Under the pieces are notes generated by a model. It was given only the letters and a program-made list of their open reading frames with translations. It searched no databases and was not told the DNA's origin. A program made the position numbers and the translations under genes. This document shows positions 43,792 through 52,892 of a DNA stretch of 64,000 nt, in pieces. Within the stretch, counting starts at the first letter, position 1; each line of letters starts with the position of its first letter. Source of the DNA: Fluviibacter sp039805865 (GTDB taxonomy: Bacteria > Pseudomonadota > Gammaproteobacteria > Burkholderiales > Rhodocyclaceae); the NCBI GenBank assembly GCA_039805865.1, contig JBDLTI010000004.1, positions 4,264-68,263 on the forward strand. Reading direction: 5' to 3'.

Positions 43792-44673
43792 TTATTTGAG
43801 AGCGAGTTGTTCACGAAGTGCGTGATACACCGGCTGCGTTTCTGGGCGAATGCCGCGCCAGATTTCAAAAGCTACTGCGGCCTGTTCAACCAGCATGCCC
43901 AGGCCATCGGCAAGGTGTGGCACGCCCGCTGCGTGTTGTGCAGATAGAAATGGCGTAGGCGCTTTACCGTACATCATGTCGTAAGCAAAGCCATCAGCAG
44001 ATATGGCGCCTGCCGGTAGCTGGATGGCTTCACCACTCAGGCTGGCGCTGGTGGCATTGATGACAATATCGAAAGGACCGGTGGTGCTGATAATCTCTGC
44101 CAGTGCATCCAACCCGCAGCCATGCAACAAACAGCCCATCGTGACGGCCTTAGGTGTGAATAAAGTCGCTAGGTCATTGGCGCGTGATGCGGTGCGATTT
44201 GCGATCATCAGTGTTGCAGGATTCGTCGCCAGCAGTGGCAAAATGACACCGCGGGTTGCGCCGCCAGCGCCGAGCAGAAGAATGCGTTTTTTGCTTAGGT
44301 TAAGACCGTGCCGTTGCTGTAGATCGTTGAGTAGACCTTGCCCATCCGTGTTGTCACCCATCAGGCCTTTAGCAGACCAGGTAAGTGTATTCACCGCGCC
44401 AGCCATGGCCGCACGCTCGGATAACGTGCCGTGCTGTTTAGCGTAAGACCAGGCGGTTTCTTTGTGCGGCACCGTGATGTTAACGCCCCGAAACCCTTCT
44501 TGAGGCAAGCGTTCCAATGCGGCGTCCAGATCTGCAGGCGCAACGTCAATGGCTGTGTAGCGGAGTTCCTGGCCGGTTTGCGCAGCAAATGCCGCATGAA
44601 TCTGAGGTGACATCGAATGATGAATGGGATGCCCAAGAACGGCGTAGTAAGCGAGTGAGGGTGAAGTCGTCAT
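43792..44673 (-). CDS. aroE: Shikimate dehydrogenase AroE
   Basis: NADPH-dependent enzyme reducing 3-dehydroshikimate to shikimate in aromatic amino acid synthesis. The 293 residues show the shikimate site YAVLGHPIHHSMSPQIHAAFA, the catalytic lysine in NITVPHKETAW, GDNTDGQGLLNDL, the nucleotide loop ILLLGAGGATRGVILPLL and NATSASLSG. The start overlaps the stop of the TonB-like gene by four bases (ATGA). Confidence 0.96.
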   Translation of the reverse strand: MTTSPSLAYYAVLGHPIHHSMSPQIHAAFAAQTGQELRYTAIDVAPADLDAALERLPQEGFRGVNITVPHKETAWSYAKQHGTLSERAAMAGAVNTLTWSAKGLMGDNTDGQGLLNDLQQRHGLNLSKKRILLLGAGGATRGVILPLLATNPATLMIANRTASRANDLATLFTPKAVTMGCLLHGCGLDALAEIISTTGPFDIVINATSASLSGEAIQLPAGAISADGFAYDMMYGKAPTPFLSAQHAAGVPHLADGLGMLVEQAAVAFEIWRGIRPETQPVYHALREQLALK

Positions 44674-45464
44674 CGAGTTTCCAAGGCGTCGCCCCGGGTG
44701 AAGTTCCAGGTGCGGGTAATGTCCAGATAGTCCGTTTCTTTACGAATGTCGGGGGGGAAGGGCGCAAATGGCGACCCCATCATAACGATTCGTTTAGCGG
44801 CGTCATCCAGGACTTTATTGCCAGAGGAGCGCACAACGATAATCCGGTCAACGCTGCCATCCGGGCGTAAAGCGACGGATAGTACGAGAGAGCCAAAGAA
44901 TTTGCCGCGCGCTTCTTCCGGGTAGTTCATGGCGCCAATGCGTTCAACTTTGTTACGCCAGTCCGATAAATATTGGCTGTAGCGATAGTCTTTCATGTTG
45001 GACGTCAACGTAACACGGCGCCCCGTGCCGACTGTGCCGCCCGTAACCGGAGAGCTTGTTGATTGCGCGCTGATTTTGGATGCAGGGCTCGAAGCAGGAT
45101 CAGACACGTTAGGTACAACGGGGTTGCCGGTGGTTTTTGTGACGGGTTTGATCACTTCGGCGCGCGTTGGTTTGCGTTGGCTGGCAACGATATCGCGGGG
45201 CGGCTGTGCGCGCTCTTTGGTGCGAGTGATCGGTTGGCTGGCGGCACGAAATGAAACGCTGAGCGATTTGTCGCCGTGCTCGGGCAACTTGATGCCATAA
45301 CGGGGCGCGAGAATAAAAATATGCGCGATGAAAGAGACGCCCAGCGCAATCCACAATAGCCGGTCATTAAACAGCAAACGCCAACCCAACGGCTTAGGTG
45401 ACCAGGCATCATGGTCAGCCACCGGCTGGTTTTGTGTAAAAGCGCTTTTGGGTGCTGCGGACAT
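44670..45464 (-). CDS. TonB-like energy transducer protein
   Basis: A 264-residue protein with one N-terminal transmembrane helix (about residues 31-50, LLWIALGVSFIAHIFIL, including the Ser and His expected of TonB), a Thr/Pro/Lys-rich linker, and a C-terminal TonB fold: YLSDWRNKVERIGAMNYPEEARGKFFGSL, then SVALRPDGSVDRIIVVRSSGNKVLDDAAKRIV. It would carry proton-motive force to outer-membrane receptors. exbB and exbD are not nearby. Position between the RNase II-type gene and aroE is common in Burkholderiales. Confidence 0.88.
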   Translation of the reverse strand: MSAAPKSAFTQNQPVADHDAWSPKPLGWRLLFNDRLLWIALGVSFIAHIFILAPRYGIKLPEHGDKSLSVSFRAASQPITRTKERAQPPRDIVASQRKPTRAEVIKPVTKTTGNPVVPNVSDPASSPASKISAQSTSSPVTGGTVGTGRRVTLTSNMKDYRYSQYLSDWRNKVERIGAMNYPEEARGKFFGSLVLSVALRPDGSVDRIIVVRSSGNKVLDDAAKRIVMMGSPFAPFPPDIRKETDYLDITRTWNFTRGDALETR

Positions 45465-45506
45465 AGCGTTATTGTAGTCCGAGCGTCGTTGTGTCTGGTG
45501 GTCGGG

Positions 45507-47546
45507 TTATTCGGACGTTGTCGGCGTTATAGACTCTGGCGGCAAGGCAGCTTCTTCTTTTTCTGCCAGGTCTTCTTCGGCCTCGACCAGTGCATCTTCC
45601 ATAGGGACTTCATCCAGCAGCTCCAGATCCTCGTCGTTTGAATCGTTGCTGGTTGCGAGCAACGATTCGAAGCGGCTGTGAATGCTCAGCTCCAGCAAGT
45701 CTGGTTGGCCTAACGTGAGGCGCATGCGGCTGCCTGGGGCAGTGTCAGGTGCGGAGGGTACCTGTACGACCAGCGGCAGGCCATCGAGACGCACATTAGG
45801 GGCATTGCGCATGGCCGTGCCTTCAACTTGTGTCGTACTGGTTTGTTGCAGCCAGCGCAGACACCAATACCGTTCCATGCGGCGCTGGAAGTCGGCATAG
45901 CCTGAGTATGTCAGGTCAAAGTCTCTCATCGCGGCAAAGAGTTCGGCCGAACGCGGGGCGAATGGGGCGGGTTTGTCAGCGAGAACAGAAATCAGTTGCC
46001 ATTGATTGATCAGGTCTGAATAACGACGGAGTGGCGAGGTGCTCCAGGCGTAACAGGCCACACCCAGACCCTCGTGCGGAATAGCCGAGGTCGTCATGCG
46101 GACTTTGCCAGCAACCTGGCCACGATAGAGGCCGGGAACGCCTTTGTCAGCGAGCAATTGACCCCATGTGGCATTGGCCAGAATCATCAATTCGGCAACG
46201 AGCATGTCGACGGGGCTGCCGCGTTTGCGCGCTTCAATGTGCACAGTACATGCAGCCGGGTCGAGAATGTCACCGGTGACTTTATCGTGTAACGGACCGT
46301 CGATCTGGTAGTGGTAATCGTGTAGACCAGCTTGCGCAGATGCTTTACCTCGACGGCCGGCACATGCACCGGCAAACCGCCACAGGATCCGCAAGGTATC
46401 GCCGTAAGCACAGTCAGGCGTGTCTCCTGCATTCAAGCGTTCCGCATCCATGATGGGTTCTATTTCATGTAGGCGAAGATTCGCGGCAATCGGCACACGT
46501 TCTACGCGTGATTCGTGGCTCAGGATCTCGAAGTCTTCACTGACGTTCAGGTAGAGAGAGAGCGCGGGGCAGGCTTTGCCTTCAGCCAGCGTGAAACGGG
46601 AAACCAGATCATCGGGCAACATGGTGATCTTATGACCTGGCATGTAGACCGTTGAGAGGCGGGCGCGAGCAACCGCATCATGCGCTGAGCCGGGCAAAAT
46701 ACCGAGACCCGGTGCCGCAATGTGAACGCCGATGCGCCAGCCGATACCCGGCAGGCGTGTTACTGAGAGTGCGTCATCGATCTCAGTAGTGTTGGCGTCA
46801 TCAATGGATACCGCTTGGACATCGGCTAGCGGCAAATCGGCGGGCGTGGCCGGTTCCGGCAGCTCGGGAAAACCAATCCCCTTGGGAAAACGATCTGCTG
46901 CAAAGCGACGGAAGTGCCAGTGATAAGCATCCGGGAAGGCGCCGCAACGTAAAAGGAGTGCAGCAGCTGATTCATTGGTCTTTTCGCAGGCGGCTTCAAA
47001 GGCCTTGACCTCGGGCCGATTGCGATCCGGCTGAATGAGTAGGGCATCGACCTGATCGATGAGTTCGGGCGGCAAGGAACCGGCCACAAGTTGTGCGACC
47101 ATGCGCTCGATCGCTTCTGCCTGGAGCCGTTTTTTCTCTGCACCGGCAAGCGCCGCTTTTAGAATTTCTGGGGGCGCACGGCGGAACATGCCTTTGCCGC
47201 GACGATGAAAATATAACGGCGCATTTTGCATGCTGAGGAGCAGTGCGGTGGCTTCGATCGCTGACGGCGAATGCCCATAGTAGTCGGCTGCAAAATCGCT
47301 AAACCCGAAGTCTGATTCTGGAGCGCATTCCCAGAGGAATGCAGCATCCATATCGGCAGCAAGCGGTTCTGCTGCAGGCAGTAGTTGTGCGGGTGAGGGG
47401 TCGCGGAAGCGCAAAAGGACTTGCGCAGCTTTCAGCTTCTGACGCTTCCCACCGGGTAGTTCCACCTGCAGTGTCGTATTCTGATCTGCCTGGAGGGTAG
47501 CGGCTCGAAATGCACCATTTTCCTCGAAGAGGACGTATTCGCTCAT
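45507..47546 (-). CDS. RNase II/R family 3'-5' exoribonuclease (RNB domain)
   Basis: A 679-residue exonuclease. The RNB active site is VQAVSIDDANTTEIDDALSV near residue 247, with the metal-binding aspartates, followed by GWRIGVHIAAPG, STVYMPGHKITMLP and the late AYAWSTSPLRRYSDLINQWQL. The protein is shorter than RNase R and ends in a very acidic tail (EDLAEKEEAALPPES) after an S1-like region. It may be the only RNase II-type enzyme or a third homologue; this cannot be told here. It lies 15 bases after uppP and 42 before the TonB-like gene. Confidence 0.92.
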   Translation of the reverse strand: MSEYVLFEENGAFRAATLQADQNTTLQVELPGGKRQKLKAAQVLLRFRDPSPAQLLPAAEPLAADMDAAFLWECAPESDFGFSDFAADYYGHSPSAIEATALLLSMQNAPLYFHRRGKGMFRRAPPEILKAALAGAEKKRLQAEAIERMVAQLVAGSLPPELIDQVDALLIQPDRNRPEVKAFEAACEKTNESAAALLLRCGAFPDAYHWHFRRFAADRFPKGIGFPELPEPATPADLPLADVQAVSIDDANTTEIDDALSVTRLPGIGWRIGVHIAAPGLGILPGSAHDAVARARLSTVYMPGHKITMLPDDLVSRFTLAEGKACPALSLYLNVSEDFEILSHESRVERVPIAANLRLHEIEPIMDAERLNAGDTPDCAYGDTLRILWRFAGACAGRRGKASAQAGLHDYHYQIDGPLHDKVTGDILDPAACTVHIEARKRGSPVDMLVAELMILANATWGQLLADKGVPGLYRGQVAGKVRMTTSAIPHEGLGVACYAWSTSPLRRYSDLINQWQLISVLADKPAPFAPRSAELFAAMRDFDLTYSGYADFQRRMERYWCLRWLQQTSTTQVEGTAMRNAPNVRLDGLPLVVQVPSAPDTAPGSRMRLTLGQPDLLELSIHSRFESLLATSNDSNDEDLELLDEVPMEDALVEAEEDLAEKEEAALPPESITPTTSE

Positions 47547-47561
47547 GATGTGGCCGTGGTG

Positions 47562-48386
47562 TTAGTGGGCAGACCAGCTCACGACGCCGGTATAGGCCGT
47601 GATCAGCACGACCAGACCAAAAACAATCCGGTACCAGGCAAAGATAATAAAGTTATGCGTGGTGATGTAGCGGAGCAGCCAGCGAATACAGAGGAAAGCC
47701 GAGATAAATGCGGAGATAAAGCCAACGGCCCACATGCTCAGATCGGTATTCTGGATCGTCGCCCATTCTTTGTAGACTTGGTAAATGGTGGCAACACCCA
47801 GTGTTGGAATCGCCAAAAAGAAAGAGAATTCAGTCGCGGCTTTACGCGATAGCCCCATGAGCAAGCCGCCAATAATGGTGGCGCCGGAGCGTGAGGTCCC
47901 CGGAATCAGTGCAAGTGCCTGTATGCAGCCCAGCATCAGGGCATCTTTGAATGTGAGGTCATCAACGGATGGCACACGAACACGGTGTTGGCGTTTTTCT
48001 GCCCAGAAGATAAACAGTGCGCCGATGATGAAAGCAGCGGCTACCGATATCGGGTTAAACAGGTGGGCTTTAATGGTTTTGTGAAACAGCAGGCCCAGAA
48101 TGGCCAGAGGCATAAAGGCAACGGCAACGTTGATGATCAGGCGTTGTGCTTTGCGGCTGCTGGGGCAAGAGGAAATTGTTTCCCACAAGCGGGCACGATA
48201 TTCCCAGACCACGGCCAGAATGGCGCCAAACTGGATAACAATTTCAAAAATCTTGCCGGCTTCATCGTTGAAATCGAGCAGATCGCCCGCCAGAATCAGG
48301 TGGCCCGTCGAAGAAATCGGGAGGAATTCGGTGAGACCCTCGACAACGCCGAGAATGAGGGCTTTGAGCAGCAGAACAGTATCCAT
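47562..48386 (-). CDS. uppP: Undecaprenyl-diphosphatase UppP (BacA)
   Basis: A 274-residue inner-membrane enzyme that recycles undecaprenyl pyrophosphate for peptidoglycan and LPS synthesis; overproduction gives bacitracin resistance. The two signature stretches are VVEGLTEFLPISSTGHLIL near residue 14 and LIPGTSRSGATIIGGLLMG near residue 164, with eight hydrophobic segments. The 125-base gap upstream, toward the FAH gene, probably holds its promoter. Confidence 0.96.
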   Translation of the reverse strand: MDTVLLLKALILGVVEGLTEFLPISSTGHLILAGDLLDFNDEAGKIFEIVIQFGAILAVVWEYRARLWETISSCPSSRKAQRLIINVAVAFMPLAILGLLFHKTIKAHLFNPISVAAAFIIGALFIFWAEKRQHRVRVPSVDDLTFKDALMLGCIQALALIPGTSRSGATIIGGLLMGLSRKAATEFSFFLAIPTLGVATIYQVYKEWATIQNTDLSMWAVGFISAFISAFLCIRWLLRYITTHNFIIFAWYRIVFGLVVLITAYTGVVSWSAH

Positions 48387-48511
48387 GCGGGGGTCTTTGT
48401 CAGCAAGAAATCAGGCCGTGATTCTAACATCCGCCAGCCGCCCCAAGACCAAATGGTGGTTTAGTGGTCGCGGTTATCCGGATGATGTTCGACGTGCTGG
48501 TTTAGGGGCCC

Positions 48512-49228
48512 TCAGGCTGTTACGGAGCCGTTACGTGTATCGGTAAGGGTGACCTCAAGTTGGGGGAGTCCGTCGATGCCACAAATCAGTGAATCACCGG
48601 CGAGCACAGTAGAAACGCCCCCGGGTGTGCCCGTATAAATCAGATCGCCTGGTGCGAGGGCGAAAAAGTGGGACAGCCGATTGATAATCTCGGCAACATT
48701 CCAAGTCATCTGATTGAGTCGAGATGACTGACGCATTTCTCCATTGACCTTGAGCCATATGGTGGCATCTGCGGCTAGCGTCTTATTTGTCATCGGCACA
48801 ATGGCTGAAATGGGCGCCCCGTGATCCATGCCTTTCCCTAGTTCCCAGGGGTGCTGCTTTTCACGCGCGAGGGTTTGTAAATCGCGACGTGTGAAATCAA
48901 TGCCTGTGGCGTAACCATAGACATGCGTTAGCGCATCTGATTCGGGGATGTCACTGCCCCCCTTGCCGATCGCTACGACTAATTCGACTTCGTGTTGCAG
49001 ATTGTTGGTTGCAGGAGGGAACGGCACATCGCCACCCCTGGGCACCACCGCATCACGAGGCTTGGAAAAGAAAAAAGGCGGTTCACGATTTGGATCAGAA
49101 CCCATTTCACGCGCGTGCTCTGCGTAGTTACGACCAACGCAGTAAATGCGACGAACGGGAAACTTTATGGCTGACCCCACAACAGGGATCAGTGTTTCAG
49201 CAGGTGGTGTAAACGTGTAGTGGGTCAT
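48512..49228 (-). CDS. Fumarylacetoacetate hydrolase (FAH) family protein
   Basis: A 238-residue FAH-fold protein. Core motifs: RIYCVGRNYAEHAREMGSDP, PFFFSKPRDAVVP, the metal site HEVELVVAIGKGG with glutamates, YATGIDFTRRDLQ and LIYTGTPGGVSTVLAGD. Relatives act as acylpyruvases, oxaloacetate tautomerase/decarboxylases or degrade aromatic ring products; the substrate here is unknown. It begins 2 bases after the SCO gene in one operon with it, an unusual partner. Confidence 0.9.
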   Translation of the reverse strand: MTHYTFTPPAETLIPVVGSAIKFPVRRIYCVGRNYAEHAREMGSDPNREPPFFFSKPRDAVVPRGGDVPFPPATNNLQHEVELVVAIGKGGSDIPESDALTHVYGYATGIDFTRRDLQTLAREKQHPWELGKGMDHGAPISAIVPMTNKTLAADATIWLKVNGEMRQSSRLNQMTWNVAEIINRLSHFFALAPGDLIYTGTPGGVSTVLAGDSLICGIDGLPQLEVTLTDTRNGSVTA

Positions 49229-49230
49229 GA

Positions 49231-49821
49231 TTAGTTCTTCTCAATCATCAGTTTGAGATCGTGAGCAACATCGGCAGCGGACATTTCGTGGGGAACAGTC
49301 AATCGCAAACGGCCTGTTTGATCGATGACGAAGCTGTTGGTGGTATGGTCAATCGTATAGACTAGTGCAGAATCAGGTAAAGGTGTTTTTTGCCAGAAAA
49401 TTTTGTACTGTTTGGCAACCTTGTTGGTTTCTTCTGTAGACCCCGTCAGGGCGATAAACCGTGGGTCAAAAGCATCCATATAGGTTTTAAGTGCCGCAGG
49501 CGTGTCCCGCTCCGGGTCTAACGTTACAAAAAGCACGGCAACCTGGTCGGCTTGGGGCCCCAGTTGACGCATCACTTCAGCTTGGCGGGCCAGGTGCGTT
49601 GGGCAAATGTCCGGGCAATGAGTAAAGCCGAAGAAAAGGCTCACGACCTTGCCTTTGAAGTCGCTCAGAGAACGCGGTGTGCCATATTGATCAGTCAGTG
49701 TAAAAGCGGGCGCTACAGGACTATCGGGTACGGGTTTGGCTTTAAAGGGGGGAGGGCTAGAACACGCGATTAAAATCCAGGCAGACAGCAAGGCAAGTAG
49801 ATAGGGTTTTAAACGATTCAT
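49231..49821 (-). CDS. SCO1/SenC family copper chaperone
   Basis: A 196-residue thioredoxin-fold protein exported as a lipoprotein or with an N-terminal anchor (LLALLSAWILIACSSPPPF contains the lipobox IACS). The copper ligands are the CPDIC motif in GFTHCPDICPTHLARQAEV and the distant histidine in VYTIDHTTNSFVID. SCO proteins help assemble the CuA site of cytochrome oxidase and control thiol redox. It follows the 54-residue membrane protein by 3 bases. Confidence 0.93.
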   Translation of the reverse strand: MNRLKPYLLALLSAWILIACSSPPPFKAKPVPDSPVAPAFTLTDQYGTPRSLSDFKGKVVSLFFGFTHCPDICPTHLARQAEVMRQLGPQADQVAVLFVTLDPERDTPAALKTYMDAFDPRFIALTGSTEETNKVAKQYKIFWQKTPLPDSALVYTIDHTTNSFVIDQTGRLRLTVPHEMSAADVAHDLKLMIEKN

Positions 49822-49824
49822 GAT

Positions 49825-49989
49825 TTACAGCCTTTTGGACTTGGCGGTTTCGGTAGAGCGCACGGCAATCAACGCCGCTTCGGCCGCAACCAGAAGCAGA
49901 AAGGTGCCCCAGTGTTGCAGTTGCATTTGCCAGAGCATCAGCCCGAAGAGAATAACGATGAGTGCTGTAATCGGATTTATACGTTTCAT
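49825..49989 (-). CDS. Small two-helix membrane protein upstream of SCO
   Basis: A 54-residue open frame on the minus strand from ATG 49989 to TAA 49825. It encodes two short hydrophobic segments (ITALIVILFGLMLWQ and FLLLVAAEAALIAV) and a basic tail (TAKSKRL), the pattern of a small hairpin membrane protein. It ends 3 bases before the SCO gene, which supports it as the first gene of the operon. No named family is recognised; a role with SCO in cytochrome oxidase assembly is inference from position only. Confidence 0.65.
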   Translation of the reverse strand: MKRINPITALIVILFGLMLWQMQLQHWGTFLLLVAAEAALIAVRSTETAKSKRL

Positions 49990-50127
49990 AAGAATGTGTG
50001 CAACGCAGCAATTAATTGTCTGGATAATCTTGTAAGTTTAATAGTAAAGTGCAGCTAAGACGTGCCGTAGCATGGCCGTCGTAAAAGAACACGGTTCAAC
50101 CCCGCGGTAATCAAAGGAGACAGCAGT

Positions 50128-50718
50128 ATGGGCAGTCCTATCATCCTCAAGGTCAGTTCACTGGAAAAAGGTGCAGGCTTTCATTTGCCGACCAGCCAGG
50201 CAGACATCGTGACACCAGATTCGCCAGCCATTGAAGTCATGACCGATCTGAAGCAGATTGTTGCGGCCACGGTAGGGTCGGATGTGTTGCTGAGCCATGC
50301 GAACCACCTGATGATATCGCGCGGTGTGCGTTCTTTGCTCGTTACGGATAGCAAGGGTGATGTTGTTGGATTGTTGACTGCCACCGATGTGTTGGGTGAA
50401 AAACCGATGCAGTGTGTGCAGAAGCAAGGCCTAAAGCATGGCGAAATTACCGTTAAAGATGTGATGACGCCACAGAACGATATTGAAGTTCTGACGCTCA
50501 AACAGATTGCACAAGCCAAGGTGCTGGATGTGATTGAAACCCTGAAGGTGCACAATCGCAATCATGCGCTTGTGGTGGATGCTGATCCGTTGACCGATCG
50601 TCAGATGGTGCGCGGCATCTTCTCCGCATCGCAAATTGCCCGTCAGCTTGGCGTGGCAACACAGATTCATTCAGTGGCAAAAACCTTTGCCCAGATCGAA
50701 GCTGTGCTCGCCAGCTAA
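50128..50718 (+). CDS. CBS-domain protein
   Basis: A 196-residue soluble protein with two CBS domains, about residues 35-95 (SHANHLMISRGVRSLLVTDSKGDVVGLLTATDVLG) and 108-190 (VKDVMTPQNDIEVLTL, HNRNHALVVDAD, RGIFSASQIARQLG). CBS pairs bind adenine nucleotides and sense energy state. No catalytic domain is attached, so it may regulate a partner or another protein in trans. AAAGGAG lies upstream of the start. It is monocistronic: a divergent promoter region lies before it and a clear terminator after. Confidence 0.88.
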   Translation: MGSPIILKVSSLEKGAGFHLPTSQADIVTPDSPAIEVMTDLKQIVAATVGSDVLLSHANHLMISRGVRSLLVTDSKGDVVGLLTATDVLGEKPMQCVQKQGLKHGEITVKDVMTPQNDIEVLTLKQIAQAKVLDVIETLKVHNRNHALVVDADPLTDRQMVRGIFSASQIARQLGVATQIHSVAKTFAQIEAVLAS

Positions 50719-50738
50719 AGTAGAAAAAGTGTCAATCC

Positions 50739-50766
50739 AAGGCCACGGGAAACCGTGGCCTTTTTG
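50739..50766 (+). terminator. Rho-independent terminator after the CBS gene
   Basis: GGCCACGG (50741-50748), GAAA tetraloop and CCGTGGCC (50753-50760) form a perfect 8-base stem, followed by TTTTT. It starts 20 bases after the stop codon and is a standard intrinsic terminator. Confidence 0.93.
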
Positions 50767-50791
50767 TTGAGCGGCGTGCCACAATGTAAAG

Positions 50792-52171
50792 ATGAGTACA
50801 AAAAACAGCCACAACCTCGCAAGGTTCCTGAAAAATCGGCTTAAAGAAGAGCATTTGGCCTGGCGTATCCTGTTTCGGGAGGAATGGGTATCTTTGTTGG
50901 TGTTGTTCTGTGGCCTCGTGCTTCTGGTTCTGTTTACACGGCCGGTGCCGCCCGGCGATGTGACGCTGGCTGTAGGACAGCCCGGCTCAACGTATGAACT
51001 TATAGGAAAACGCTACCAGGAGATTTTTGCGCGTGAAGGCGTGACGCTGAAGCTGGTGCATACAAAGGGGTCGCAAGAAAGCCTGGCAGAGGCGGCCGAT
51101 GGTAAGTCTCCGGTTAACGCCGGATTGTTGCTGGGGGGGATTGCCCACAAAGGTGAGTATCCAGAGCTTTATTCTCTAGGTAGCGTTGATTATCTGCCGC
51201 TGTGGCTGTTTTATCGGGGCCCGGTACTGAAAGGTCAAGATGCGTTGGGGTACCTCAAAGGAAAGCCCATCGCCATCGGTTTGGAGGGGAGCGGTACAGA
51301 ACTCTTGCTCAAGAAAATGCTGGCGATGCGGGGTATTCATCTGCGTGAAGACGATGCCAATTTTCGCCGGCTGCCGCACGCGGAAGCGGTGCAGCAACTG
51401 CTGGATGGGCAAATTGCAGCCATGGCCATCGTCGATGGATTTGATTCGCCGACGATTCAGAATTTGCTCGCGCATCCTGAACTCAAGATTTTTGATTTTG
51501 CTTACGCTGCGGCTTACGTAAAACGGATGCCTTATCTGGATACTGTGGTGATTCCGCGGGGCTCCCTGGATCTAACTAAGCTAGACCCGCCAGACGATAT
51601 TCATATGATCGCCTCTACCGTGACGTTGTTGGTTGAGAAAAACATGCATCCGGCGATTCAACAGCTCTTTTTAGCGGCAACCAATGAAATCGGCGATGAA
51701 AACAATTTGTTCTTCGGTAAAGGCGATACATTCCCTGCTTATATCGACCGAAGTATCCCATTGAGTCCGATTGCCAAGCGTTATTACGACAAGGGGGAGC
51801 CATGGCTTGCCGGCCTGATGCCATTCTGGATTGTGAGCTATGTGGATCGCATGTGGTTGCTGGCGCTTGGGGTTCTGGCGGTTGTATTACCGTTTTTCCG
51901 ACTGGTGCCCAATTATCGTTTGTTCCGCTCGCGGATGCTGATTTCAGATGCCTATGACGAAATCAAAGTGGTTGAGCAGCGTATGTATGAGGCAAAGCAC
52001 GTGGCGGAATTACGTTATTTGCTGGAGCGGCTTGATCAGCTGGAGGCGGAAATCGGTGACTTCTGGATTTCTTCGGATGAGACTAATCGTTTCTTCACGA
52101 TGAAGAGTGCGCTGGAGCTAGTTCGCCGGGAGATTGTGCTACGGATCAAGCACCTTGAGGCGCAAGACTAG
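50792..52171 (+). CDS. TAXI-type TRAP solute-binding protein with membrane anchors and cytoplasmic coiled coil
   Basis: A 459-residue protein. An N-terminal helix (EWVSLLVLFCGLVLLVLF, about residues 31-48) is followed by a TAXI-family periplasmic binding domain (LAVGQPGSTYELIGKRYQEIF; YLPLWLFYRGP; IAIGLEGSGTELLLKKML). A second helix near residues 355-375 (WLLALGVLAVVLPFFRLV) leads to a C-terminal coiled coil (EIKVVEQRMYEAKHVAELRYLLERLDQL). No TRAP permease genes are adjacent. Anchored TAXI proteins of this build recur in Burkholderiales; whether they feed a transporter or act as sensors is unknown. The ligand may be a carboxylate such as glutamate. Confidence 0.87.
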   Translation: MSTKNSHNLARFLKNRLKEEHLAWRILFREEWVSLLVLFCGLVLLVLFTRPVPPGDVTLAVGQPGSTYELIGKRYQEIFAREGVTLKLVHTKGSQESLAEAADGKSPVNAGLLLGGIAHKGEYPELYSLGSVDYLPLWLFYRGPVLKGQDALGYLKGKPIAIGLEGSGTELLLKKMLAMRGIHLREDDANFRRLPHAEAVQQLLDGQIAAMAIVDGFDSPTIQNLLAHPELKIFDFAYAAAYVKRMPYLDTVVIPRGSLDLTKLDPPDDIHMIASTVTLLVEKNMHPAIQQLFLAATNEIGDENNLFFGKGDTFPAYIDRSIPLSPIAKRYYDKGEPWLAGLMPFWIVSYVDRMWLLALGVLAVVLPFFRLVPNYRLFRSRMLISDAYDEIKVVEQRMYEAKHVAELRYLLERLDQLEAEIGDFWISSDETNRFFTMKSALELVRREIVLRIKHLEAQD

Positions 52172-52827
52172 TTGTTGAACTGCAGCGGTGAATCGCAGTT
52201 ATCGCAGTCTTCTTCCAGTTCGCCACCCATAGCGCAGTCAACGGTGCTGCCTTGAACCGCATTGGCCGAAATCGGCACGATCTGTACTTTAACGACGCCA
52301 TCTCGCACCATGTCGAGATATTTGGCAGCGCTATGCGAGACATCGATCACGCGGGCGCGGTGCTTTGGATGCATCCGATCGTTGACTTTGACGACAACGC
52401 AGAGATTGGTATCCGGACGCTTCACCATCACCAAAGAACCGAGGGGCAGCAAATTACTCGCGGCCGTAAACAGTTTGTTGTTAAAAATTTCGCCGGTGGC
52501 TGTTTTTCGCCCTTGAAACTTGGCACCGTAAAAACTGGCTTTGCCGCGTAGGCCTTTGGATTCGATGGTTACTGCGGGTGCTTCATCGGGAGGTGCAAGG
52601 GTCACCCGGCTACGTTTTATGGATGTGCCCTGTTGTAAGCTCTGGCTCGATTTACTCTTCGTTTCACGTTTGGTTTTCGCGGGTGCTTCTGTTTCCGTGG
52701 TTTCAAGAGCGCTCGAACTTCCCTCTGCGGCAGACGCAACTCCGAAAAACAGCATGCACATCAGTATGGCCAGGCAGCCTCTGACCCGGTTGGCATTGCT
52801 GTTGTTTTTGGAGAGGCAAAGAGACAT
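52168..52827 (-). CDS. RlpA-like double-psi beta-barrel protein
   Basis: A 219-residue exported protein (signal CLAILMCMLFFGVASA, then a Ser/Thr/Lys-rich linker) with an RlpA-type barrel at about residues 95-190: GKASFYGAKFQGRKTATGEIFNN, LPLGSLVMVKRPDT, VVVKVNDRMHPKHRARVIDVS. RlpA enzymes are lytic transglycosylases for denuded glycan strands. The Glu in ATGE and the Asp in NDR are kept, but the usual TAAH histidine is serine (FTAASN). There is no SPOR domain. A short C-terminal tail is Cys/Asp rich. It overlaps the TAXI gene end by four bases. Confidence 0.83.
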   Translation of the reverse strand: MSLCLSKNNSNANRVRGCLAILMCMLFFGVASAAEGSSSALETTETEAPAKTKRETKSKSSQSLQQGTSIKRSRVTLAPPDEAPAVTIESKGLRGKASFYGAKFQGRKTATGEIFNNKLFTAASNLLPLGSLVMVKRPDTNLCVVVKVNDRMHPKHRARVIDVSHSAAKYLDMVRDGVVKVQIVPISANAVQGSTVDCAMGGELEEDCDNCDSPLQFNN

Positions 52828-52892
52828 CCGCAGCCTTTGGCGTTAAGAAACAGGTACATTATCCACATTTCGTGTTTTGGAACGCCAGCTCT

